Below, one piece after another: positions 11,101 through 23,100 of a stretch of 64,000 nucleotides of DNA (within the stretch, counting starts at the first letter, position 1; the number at the start of each line of letters is the position of its first letter). The DNA is taken from contig CM048846.1 of NCBI GenBank assembly GCA_026545225.1, forward strand, positions 57,850,270-57,914,269, in the 5' to 3' direction. The position numbers and the translations under genes were made by a program. Source of the DNA: Cornus controversa. Taxonomy: Eukaryota > Streptophyta > Magnoliopsida > Cornales > Cornaceae. Below the pieces are notes generated by a model. It was given only the letters and a program-made list of their open reading frames with translations, did no database searches and was not told where the DNA came from.

Positions 11101-14100
11101 ACTAACTTTTAAGCCACATGTCACACTCTAAGTGGTCCACAACTTGAAAGTCGATTTTCTGAGTAAATATTTGTTGTAGGGAATTTATTCACCCTAACAT
11201 GGCCACGTGTCAGGCTCCCAACGACCATTGGCATAGGAATCTGTTGTGGCCAATTCCATTGGAACTTGCCACGTGTCACCTTCTGATTGAACGGTAGCTA
11301 CTGAAAATATTGGTATTATCAGTGTGTACGGTAAACAGAAGAGGGTTAGTTTCAAGAAGGGTGGCAGAGTTCTCAAGAGAAACTTGAGTTAGTTTATACA
11401 GATGTCTGGGGCCATCCCCGGTCTCATCCATTAGCGGAAAGTCCTATTTTGTGACTTTCATCGATGATCGTACACGGAAGGTATGGGTCTATTTTTTGGC
11501 GCACAAATCTGAGGTATTTGGGGTGTTCAAGAAGTGGAAGGCCATGGTAGAGAATGAGACGGGCTTGAAGATCAAGAGGTTGAAGTCAGACAACAATGGC
11601 GAGTATGAAGACATCGGGTTCAAGAAATTCTATTTTGAGAATAGGATCCGTTAGGAATGGACTATGCAAGTAACCCTACAACAAAACGGGGTGGCAGAAT
11701 GGTTGAACCGAACGCTGACGGAAAGAGCCAGAAGTATGCGCATTCAGTCAGGCCTACCCAAACAATTTTGGGCTGAAGCAGTCAATAGAGTAGCCTACCT
11801 TATTAATCGAGAACTGTCAGTGCTAATACCAGAAGAAGTCTAGAGCGACAAGAAAGTAAATCTTTCATGGCTGAAAGTGTTTTGTTGTATTGTTTATGCG
11901 TATATTAGTGACTATGCTAGGGGAAAACTGGACCCCAAGGCACTAAAATGCACCTTCATTGGATATGGAGGAGATGAGTTTGGTTATCGACTCTGGGATG
12001 ACCAAAATAAGATCATTCGTAGTAGAGACTTGGTTTTCAATGAGAAAGTGATGTAAAAGGATAAAGGTATTGCACAGCATAAAGTATGTCGAGTTGGATG
12101 ATAATGCAGTAAGTGTGGCACAACAGCTTGATAAGGGTCCTCAGCCAGAAGTGCCTGTAGAACAGCGAGCATCACAAAGCCCAATTTCGACACCTACACC
12201 TAGAAGGTCTGCATGTCCACATGTACCAAATCGGAGGTGCATGAATTTTTTGTTGCTGACAAATGGTGGAGAACTTGAATGCTACAATGAGGCATGTCAG
12301 GTAAAGGACTTGAGCAAGTGGGAGCTATTTATGAGAGATGAGATGAAGTCCCTTATCTCTAATTGTATATGGGAGCTAGCTGAATTACCCATAGAGAAGA
12401 AAGCTTTACACAACAAACGAGTATAAAGAGTTAAAGAGGAACATGACGGTTTCAGAGATACAAGGCTAGATTGGTGGTCAAAGACTTTCAACAGAAGGAA
12501 GGGATTGACTACAGTGACATCTTTTCTCTAGTGGTAAAACTAAATACCTTTTGTTCAGTTTTGAGTATTGTTGCATTTGATGATTGCATATTGAGCAGTT
12601 AGATGTGAAAGTGAAAAGTGCTTTCTTTCGTGGAGACCTAGAGGAGGAGATTTACATGCAGCAACCAGAGGGTTTCTCAGTTAAAGGGAAAGAGAATCTT
12701 GTGTGCAAGTTAATGAAGAGCTTATACGGCTTGAAGCAAGCCCCAAAACAGTGGTACAAGAAACAGTTTTATGCAGAGACATGACTACTACAAATGCAAC
12801 GTTGACTATTGTTGCTACTTCAAAAGGTTTGATGTGAGTTATATCATAATGCTTCTTTATGTTGATGACATGTTAGTTATCGAATGAGTTCGAGATGAAG
12901 GATCTTGGCGCAGTAAAGCAAATACTTGGGATGAAGATTAAAAGGGACAAGCAAAAGGGTCTTTTGCAGTTGTCTTAGGCCGACTATGTTGAACACATTT
13001 TGAAGAGATTCAGCATGAGCAATGCTTAGCCAGTGAGCACACCTTTAGCGAGCCACTTTCACTTATCCAAGGAAGAAGAGAAGAACTTCATGACTAAAGT
13101 TCCGTATGCTTCAGCCATTGGAAGTTTAATGTATGCTATGACATGTACGAGATCAGACATTGCTTATGTGGTGGGAGCTGTGAATAGGTTCATGAGTGAT
13201 TCGGGAAAGCTACGCTTGGAAGCGGTGAAGTGGATATTGCGATATTTACGTGGTACCACAGAAAAATGTCTGTACTTTAGAAGAAGCGACTTGCGACTAC
13301 ATGGTTACGTAGATGCTGATTTTGGCTTGAGAAGTTGATCACAGACGGAGTTCGACTGGGTGTGTGTCCACAGTTGGTACTATTGCAGTCAGTTGGGTTT
13401 CATGGTTACAAAAAATTGTAGCGTTGTTACATAGCAGTTTCAGAGGCCATCAAAGAGATGATTTGGTTGCAAGGTTTGTTTGCAAGATTTGTTTGCAGAG
13501 TTAGGATTCAAGCAGGTGAAGAATGTTTTGTATAGTGATAGTTAGAGTGCGATACACTTGGCAAAGAACTCTATATTTCATTCAAGGACCAAATATACAG
13601 GACTTCAATATCACTTCATTCGCTCACTGTTAGAAGATGGAGTGTTGTCAATTGAGAAGATACTTGGCATTGAGAATCCTACTAACATGTTAACCAAAGT
13701 GGTGACGATGGAGAAACTGAAGCTTTGCGCAACTTTTGTCGGTCTTCTAGCTTGAAGATAGAAGATGAGCACACCGAAGTGCATTGAGATGCACAAAGAG
13801 AGTTGATGGTGAAGATTCATTAGTCCTCCAGTCTCCAAGTGGGAGATTGTTGTGATTGTGGAGTCTGAGGACGATGGTTTTGGAAGGTTGATTGTTGGAA
13901 GATTTGTTTCCTATTATTATGGGATTTGTTTAGGAATTTAATTCCTAATTGGACTTTCCTTCTAAAACCTGAAGACATGGTGATCAAGACAACTTGGTGA
14001 CCAAGACATCTCTCTATAAATAGGAATTGTGAGAACAATTGTGAGCCAAAGAAATTTAATTTTGTGAAATTGGTGAGAACAAGAGAGAAGAGAGCTTGAG

Positions 14101-17100
14101 TGATTGTAATCCTGGATCATATTTTTCATAGTGAAATTGTTTGGTGTGCTATTTGGATGTAGCCCATTGTTAGGGTGAACTAAGAAAATCTTTTGTGTTT
14201 TTGTGTGATTGTTTTATTTTTTGATTGTTTTTTTGCATATATTCCCAACAATATTATTTTGTTCGCAGTTAAAAATTCACTAAGAAAATAGAGAGTTTTC
14301 AAACTAGTTGAATTCTTTTCAATTCTTTTCTTTTCCCCTTCCCTTGGATTGAAAGAAAATAATCTTTGAGTAGGTTAGAATATATCTGAAAAACAGCCCA
14401 AAGCATAACTTAACTCAACAAAGCCTTTGTCTAACTACTTGGAGTTGTTTACATGAATCTTAATTTTCTATTCTCCTTTAAAAGTATTGATTTGATGTTC
14501 CTTAGTTGTTTTGGCATTAGTCTATCTATCTTCTTTAATTTTGATGTAGTCATGTCACATTCAAGTCTTTTCATTTTTTTCCCTGGCAAATGAATCCCAC
14601 ACCCGCTCTTGCCCCAGTGGAACATGAACCCTTAACATTCCAATTTGGGTGGTAGATGAGGTACCATTGGGCTATAACTCTTGGTGATTTTTCTCTTTAG
14701 TTTATTGTCTCATTTGTCACCATTTTGTCTTTTTTGACCATAATCTATGTTATTTTCCTTGAAATTGTCATGAACTCATGCTTGTTTTCTCTGTAATTTT
14801 TGTACCATGATTTCTCTTGCATGCCTTTATGTCTTATTTTTTCTTGTTCAAATGCAAGCATTTAGTGAATAAATTTGTAAGGGTATATTAACTATTTTCT
14901 AGGATCAAGAATCAATGTAACTTGCGAGCAAAATGATGTTGACGTTTCCAAGTATAATTTGAAGGAGCCACATAGTGGATATGACAAGGAATTGTTTGCA
15001 GCATGCATGAGACGGTTTTTGCTTATTCGTTGTTATGATAGTTTGGAATTTCTTGCAACTCTTAAGGTGAGAAGCTTCTTTTCATGCAGTTGGTCACTTT
15101 ATAACTGTTAGAGTAGCTGGTTGTCAACATGGTATCAGAGTGAAGTATCAGAGCAAGGTTTGCTCGGTCCTGAGTTTAAACCTCACTGTCACCCTCACTG
15201 TCACCCTGATAATTAAAATTGGCACGTGCTTGACCAAAAAGAAGGTCGCACTTGAGGGGGCGTGTTGGAGGATTTAAACTTTTAAGTTGCACTCTTTATA
15301 ACAGCTTAAGCTTTTAGAGTAGTTGGTTGTCAACATACTTAACATACTTAATACTCTGAAATGGTAGCAAATAATGAGTAAACATAAGAGAAAGAGGAGT
15401 GTAAAAATCAAATTCATGCAATTTAGGTGATTAAAGAAACAAAGAGAAGTGAAGCTTAACCATCAAATTTCCTTCAATTCATATGAGAAGTAATCATTGA
15501 AAGATGTTTCCTTTGATGCTCTTACTAATGAGTGGAGCTAGGTATTTCTCCTTAAATGGGTGACAGTCCAGTAGAGGCTCAAGAAACAGAAGGTTCAAAG
15601 AATACTTGTGGACAATTGGTTTATTTTAATGTGGGACCTAGTTTGAACCATGCATAGTTATGTTTAGATTGAGTATGGTTTTATTCTCTATTTTCTTTTA
15701 TCTACTACGTAGACCGCTCATTTTTCTATCCAGCTCTGATACCATTTGTAACGCCCTACCCTTACCCAATACAATATTGTCCTCTTTTGGCTCTCCCGGA
15801 CTAGAGACTTCTCAGGGGGTCACCGGTCCTGGTACTACTCTAAACTAAGCACGCTTAACTGCGGAGTTCTGAAGGGTTCACAACCATCATGACTTTAAAA
15901 CATGTTGTGTTATAGAATGGTAATGAAAATATATATAGCACTTCACCTTCACTTGCCCAGGCAATGTGGGATTGTGACACTCGTAGCTTGCTAGTGTGGT
16001 AGCTCACCCAGTGCCTTGCACCCGCCCACCTCACACCTGCCCACAGAGGTCGTCACAATCCACTCCCCTTGGGGCCCGACGTCCCCGTCAATACACTTCC
16101 GGTTGGGTTCTAGCTCTGATACCATTTGTAACAGTCCACTTCACCTGATGGTATGATATTGTCTGCTTTGGGCCTAAGTTTGCATGGTTATGCTCTTGGA
16201 TTTTACCCTAAAATGCCTCATACCATTTGGAGAGAACACACTACATATAAGCACATTTCCTTTTCCACACCCAGCGATGTACGATTGAGCACCCTGTAGT
16301 CTGCCAGTATGGTAGCTCGTCCAGTGTCTCTCGGTGCCCACAATGGTCACCACAGTTCAACCCTAGTCTCTGACAGGGCATGAACAATATTAACAGTGAT
16401 TGCACCCCAAAACAGGCCAAAATTTTTTCCTTTGCTTGTGTTATTGTAATAACCAAACTTTACCCCTTACACCTTTACACATTCTATGCATAAATACATG
16501 TGTAAATAAAGTCAAATTTCATGATTCTAGACTATCATATCTCGGCTAATATGGTAAGTCAATTTCCATGATTCTAGACTATCATATCTCAGTTAACAAT
16601 GGGGTTGGTGTAATTAGCCGTTAGTGTTGCTTAGGGATCAAAATTTTACTTGAAATAAACTTATTAGCTATACCTAGTTATTTTAACATTTCTGTGACAC
16701 ATGTCACACATAGTAATTCTTAGTATTGTATTCTAGACATAGGGTAGATGAATATTGTTAATTTGCTGTATTCTTCTGTTTTATTGGCTCACAGACATTG
16801 CACTATCAACTTCAGATGGAGAAAGAAACTCATGGTGTTGGAGTGCATTTTCTTATGATTGACAGGTTTGTTTATCGTTCTAAATATTCCGATTATACAT
16901 TATTTTGCCGGGCTTCATATTAGATGAATATAGAAATTATATATATATATATATATATACACACTAGCGTATTGCCCGTGCCTACCGCACTATAAAACAA
17001 ATTGTTGGATTGAAATAGAAGTTGATTTCATATAATCAACGTGCCAATAAACAAATGTTTACAAAACACCATTTGCGTTAGCTTCTCTTTACAAAAAAAC

Positions 17101-20100
17101 AATGACCATGCGTCTTCATCATTGATAGTGCGTATTTTATGCGTATTTTTTTCTCCGAAATTATATTTGTTTGTTCTCCATTTTATTTAATTTAATTAAT
17201 AAATATTAGTTTATGTATTTATAGGTTTTTAATAAACTCTCGTACATTTTAGCCATTTTAGATGTTTGATGTCCATATTTTGTGTATTTTTATCTCCGAA
17301 ATTATATTTGTTCGATCTCTATTTTATTTATTTTAATTAATAAATGTTTGTTTTATGTATTTATAGGTTTTTAATAAACTCTCATACATTCTAGCCATTT
17401 TAGATGTTTGATGTCCATATTTGTAGTCCATTTCTACAAATGTCCAAAGTTCACTGTCGAGCCACTGTCCGAGCTTCACCCATCACCATCTACAGTGACG
17501 GAGCCAGCCGGAAAATAACTTGAGTGGGGGCAACTTTTAATGATAATAACAATAAATTAAACCAAAACAATAAATGCAAAAATCAAAACATTAATTCATA
17601 ATATTTCTATTCAATACATATTTCACTCCAAAATAATATATGCATCTAAATAATACCTCAATAGGATGACAAACATTCTTAATGACTACTCATAATAAAA
17701 AATTACTCTAATATTGAAAAGCTAAAATAAAATGAAAAAAAGCTCTCTAGGGCTGCAAAACAATAAAAAATAAAATCTTAATACTAATTATTTTTTAATT
17801 AAGATCACAAAATCAAATAATACAAAATAAATTAGATAACCAATGACTACACCCTGGCTGCGGAGGCTTGCTTACCCATCATAAATGCAATATTGGCCGA
17901 GATCAGGAATCAAACTTATCCTCAGAGATGTTTTTTAAATATAGATGTGCCAACAAATGTTGTTAATAATAAGGTGAAGTGAAAAAGTTTGAGGGAGCCA
18001 ATCTCATTGATTGTCTGCAAGAAGAAGAACAACTCGTTTTTTGTGAAGGAGTTCGATAATGGAACTGCGAGTGTGCAGTTCAGCAAAGAGAGCAACAATC
18101 TCTTCAATCTCAACCCCTACAAGCACCCTGCCAATTAGGGGCCAAACGCTGTTTAGTTTGTAAGAAAATGGAAGAAAAAACCTTACTTAGCAAATCGTTC
18201 TTTAGTTTGTAAGAAAATGGAAGACTTAAAAGAGTAGCACAAATTTTTTTGGCAAGTATTGCTCATAATCAAATATATGGGCAAAATTTTCTAGTATGGT
18301 GAAGGCATCTTATGTAAAGGTCGCTCGGCTGCGATTGTTCTCAGGGGGGAAGGTTGTGATGTTGCCTGCGTTGGAGAGAGGATTATGCCTCAAAGTGGAG
18401 GATGACGACTTGTGGCAAAGAAGAGAGATGTTACGGGTGTGCCTTATTGAGAAATTCGACAAAGAAGTTAGGTCGATCGAAAGGATTGCAGAGTGGGCAA
18501 CTAAGGCCTGGCGAGTATCCTGCGGGGTAAGGGTGGTGCAGATGCCGAATTCCCTTTTGTTGTTTCAGTTACCGTAGCATGCTGAGGCCATCAGAGTCTT
18601 ACTTGAAGGTTAGAGGACATGGGGTGAGGCAAGTTTGAGAGTTGATGTGTGGTATTTTCGAGCTGGAATTTCTGGAGGGCTGAGGGTGAGAAAGGAACAC
18701 CGGATAGTGCTTTTTGGCTTGCCGCTCCACGTTTGGTGTGATTCATTGTTTGTCGCTGTGGGTGAGGCGTGTTGAGGGTTTGTTGGGGTAGAGGCTGATG
18801 CTACAAGAGATGCTACGAAGTTACTATTTCGATCAGGGAGGGTGGCGAGATTCTAGACTTTGTTTGGATTCAAGATGACTGACTCTGCTATAAGGTGGCT
18901 ATCATGGAGGAGAAACTGTCGGAGATGATGCCAACTGTAGCGTCTCTCGCAGGGGTGATGAACAAGAGCTTATGACAGAGGAGGAATGGTGGAGTTTGAG
19001 GGATGAGGGTGCTCGCCGTAACTTATACAATGTTTTCGATAGGGTTAACTAGATAAAGGGACCACAGAGACTGGAAATGGCGAGAGGTCAGGGACGAGGG
19101 GGTGGTCATGCACCTGAGACGCGTGGTTATGAGGGAAGAAGAGAGTGGGCATGTTGGTCGTCAGACGCTAATAGGCAGATGGGGTGGGTGACAGTTGGGC
19201 GGCAACGTGGCGAGAAGGGATTGGGCCATATGGATGAGGTCTCATGAGACCTCAGAGGAAACTATTTGAATTTAAATACAGGTGGGCCTCTCCTCAACTC
19301 TTGTAACTGATTTGGGTCGCTTACAAGCCCAGCAAATGAAGAGCAAGGGGGTGGTGATTTAAATCAAAATGGATTAGGCTTGAGGAAGGCATGACTGGGC
19401 CTTATTAGTCCGAAGAAGCATATTAAGCATCAAAAGCCCAATGTGAGAAAAATCATGAATCAATCCTTTGGGCTAACAAAGCTTGGGCCAACAAAATTTG
19501 GGCCTGATTCAAAAAGAGCTAATGCTAGTTATATGGATTAAATAAGGATCGCACAAACAGATCCTTTCGCAAGACCTCATCTTTCCTTCAGCAGATTTCT
19601 TAGAGCTTCGATGGCTTTAACGCCTCAGTTGACGACGTGGCGGTGCTGGAAAGGAGAAACAAGGATGCCAATGAGAACGAGGTGGTTTGGCGTAGGTCGA
19701 GGACGAAGCACAGTATTGGTGGAAATGACAGAAGCTCCAAAACCAAACGGGACACAGGTGTTTGGTCCATCCCCAAGATCAAGAGCCGTGATCGTAACAC
19801 TGTTGCGATGGAGCCTCAACCCTTCTCTAAAAAATCTTTCACAGGTAAGAGATGGTCGAGAAAAGAAAAACAGAAATGGGCCATGAAGCCGAGATCGGAA
19901 TAAGGACAGAAGAGCGACATTGGGCAGGGTAATTATAAGCACAGGAGGTCGGCCCCTGTTTCTGTTTTTTCTTCTTCTTCTTCTAAGGGGAGACTGGGAA
20001 GGGACTTTCTGATGATTGGTTGATTAATGGAGGAAAGAGTGGGATGTGTGCTGTTTCAGTGTTACGAAAATTACTAGAAAATAAGATCAAACACGCAAGC

Positions 20101-23100
20101 AAAGACACAAATTTATAAGGTTCACCCAAAATCTAGGGCTACGTCCTTGGTGTTGCAAGGTTTTCATTATAATGAGAAAAATGGGATCCAATTACAGAGA
20201 GTTTAGACTGTATATATAGGAATCTCCTAGGGCTACATAACAAAGTGTGAAATTACCAAAATACCCCTCTAAAAAATTCGAGTCAGGGGCAAGTCCCTGA
20301 ACCCCCACCTTTCGGGCAAGGGGGTGCTGCCCCTGCAATCCCCTGCCAAATTACAGCGAAGTTGGATCCGCAAAGTTGGGCCAAGGTGTACAGTATAATC
20401 AGGCTCCACACTTCCTATCAATCTCCCACTTGGGACTGATAATATCAGTCTAAAAACTCTCTCATACTCGTGCCCCAAACCATAGCAAAACACTGCAACA
20501 ACTATCTTCTCTGTCCTTAAGCTCGAACACCAACTGAAGCTAAGCACAACTTCAGTTTCTCAATAGTCACTGCCTTGGTTAATATATCTGCTAGATTCTA
20601 ACTTCCATGGATATTCTCAAGTGATAACACCTTGTCATCCAAAAGCAAACGAATGAAGTGGTACCTCAACTGTATATGCTTCGTTCTGGAATGATACGCC
20701 AGATTCTTAGCGAGATGAGTAGCACTCTGACTGTCACTGCATAGAATACTGATCTCTTGCTCCTTACCCAACTCTTTCAAGAACCTTTGTAGCCAAACCA
20801 TCTCCTTGCTCGTTTTTGTAACTGCAACATATTCAGCTTCTGTGGTTGAGAGAGCCACAATCTTTTGCAATTAAGAGACCTAACTCACTGCCGTACCACC
20901 CAAAGTATACACATACCCAGTAGTACTCTTCCTATTATCTATATCACTAACCAAGTCCGAATCAACATAACCCTGCAACGCAATACCCGACCCAGTGAAA
21001 CATAATGATGTATCCGTGGTATCCTTCAAGTATCTAAGGATTCATTTTGCTGCCTCCCAATGTTGTTTGCCTGGATTACTCATGTACCTGCTTCTACTGC
21101 ATGTGTTATGTCTAGCCTGGTACAAACCATGACATACATCAAACTGCTGATAGCTGAAACATATGGAACCTTTATCCATGTGTGCTCGTTCCTCTTCTAT
21201 CTTAGGTGACTGATCATTAGTTAGTCTAAAATGACTAGCTAATGGGGTGCTCACTGGTTTTGCATCTTACATGCTGAATCGGTTAAGAACCTTTTTAACA
21301 TACTCTGCTTGTGACAACTTTAGTGTACCACACACTCTGTCCCTGCAAATCCTCATACCAAGAATCTGCTTTACATCACCCAGATCTTTTATTGCAAAGT
21401 GCTCATGTAACATAGCCTGCAATCAATATATCATCCACATACAAAAGCAAAATAATATAACTGCTGTCAAACCTCTTCATATAACAACAGTGATCTGCCT
21501 GGCACCTCTTGTAGCCACTACTACACATGAATCCATCAAACTTCTTGTACCACTGTCTCGAGGCCTACTTCAAACCATACAAGCTCTTTTTCAGCATGAA
21601 TACCAAACCCTCTTTACTAGTCACTATGAATCCCTGTGGCTATCTCATGTAAATGTCCTCTAAATCACCATGAAGGAAAGTAGTCTTCACATCTAACTGC
21701 TCAAGATGCAAGTCTTCTGCAGCCACGATTCCTAGTACCAATCTGATTGTAGTCAGCTTTACAATTGGAGAGAAAATCTCAGTGTAGTCAACACCTTCCT
21801 TATGTTGAAATCCCTTCACAACCAATCTGGCTTTGTAGCGCTTACTGCCATCATGTTCTTCCTTAATCCGGTAAACCCACTTGTTATGTAAAGCCTTCTT
21901 GCCTTTTGGTAGCTCAGTTAGCTCCCATGTCTGATTTGACATGAATGAATCCATCTCATCTTGCATAGCTGACTCCCACTTGGTTGAATCATCAACCTGT
22001 ACTGCTTCATCATAACAAATAGTGTAAAGAGGGTGAATACTGTTGTGTAGGTCTAGAGATTCTGGAGGATCGTCTCACCGCAATCGTAGGTGTGCCTTGT
22101 TCCACCTGTGGAACTATATTTTCTGGATTATTTTGAACTCTTCTCTGCACATCATCCTCAGTGATTTCCTCCAACTCAACAAACCCATCACTTTCAGCAT
22201 GAGCATCTCCATCAGTAGATTTTGCTATTGATCTGTCCTTATACATTACTTTCTCATTGAATATGACATCTCTGCTTCTAATAATCTTTCGATTTTGATC
22301 ATCCCAAAATCGATAACCAAACTCATCAGTGCCATACCCAATAAAAGTACACTTTTTTGATTTTGGATCAAGCTTGCTTCTAGCATCAGAACTTATGTGC
22401 ACATACGAAACACAACCAAACACTTTTAGGTGTGAAAGGTTTACCTCTTTTCCATTCCGAGTCTCCTCTGGTAAGTCTCCATCTAAAGGAATAGAAGGTC
22501 CCCGGTTGATAAGTATGCTGCAGTGTTAACTACATCAGCCCAAAACATCTTAGGCAATCCAGCATGTATCCTTATACTCCGAGCACGCTCATTCAAGGTT
22601 CTGTTCATGCACTCTGCGACACTGTTTTGCTGCGGTGTTCCAGGAACAGTCTTCTCCATTATGATCCCACTAGTAACATAGAACTCTTTGAAGCCTCTGT
22701 CGTCATACTCATTCCCATTATCAAACCTCAAACACTTTATCTTCAATCCTGTTTCATTCTCTACCATGGCCTTCCACTTCTTGAAAATGTCAAATACATT
22801 AGATTTGTTTTTTAACAAATAAACCCATACATTTCTTGTCGAATCATCGATGAAGGTAACATAATATGATGAGTCACCAAGAGATGAAATTGGAGAAGGT
22901 CCCCAAACGTCTGTATGAACCAACTCTAATTTTTCTGTCTTAAGTTTCCTACCAGCCTTTGAAAAACTGACCCTTTTCTGTTTTCCAAAGATGCAATCCT
23001 CGCACAAACCAATTTTCACTGATTTAATCCCAACAGTTTTCCTTTTGATAGAAGTGCCTTCATCCCCTTCCCACTCATATGACCCAGCCTATGGTGCCAC

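Larger units (their letters stand above)
11172..14250 (+). mobile_element. Ty1/copia element in XRCC2 intron 2, 5'-deleted
   Basis: The 3' LTR (13848-14250) ends TTCCCAACA and is followed by ATATT (14251-14255). On the left, ATATT (11167-11171) comes directly before TGTTGTAGGG. The 5-bp duplication and TG..CA ends suggest one inserted unit. However, the left 140 bases do not resemble the start of the 3' LTR, and gag and protease are missing, so the 5' portion is deleted or recombined. Pol begins inside the integrase zinc-binding/catalytic domain near 11325. It belongs to the same family as 4823-6267. Stops and frameshifts make it inactive. Confidence 0.8.

Noticed and set aside
15800..15872. 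5S rRNA gene
   Set aside because: Only the 3' part of 5S is present and it lies inside an LTR next to a primer-binding site, as in Cassandra.
19600..19942. Four overlapping open frames on both strands
   Set aside because: Only the plus-strand Lys/Arg-rich frame fits the LINE ORF1 tail; the others are shadows of it.
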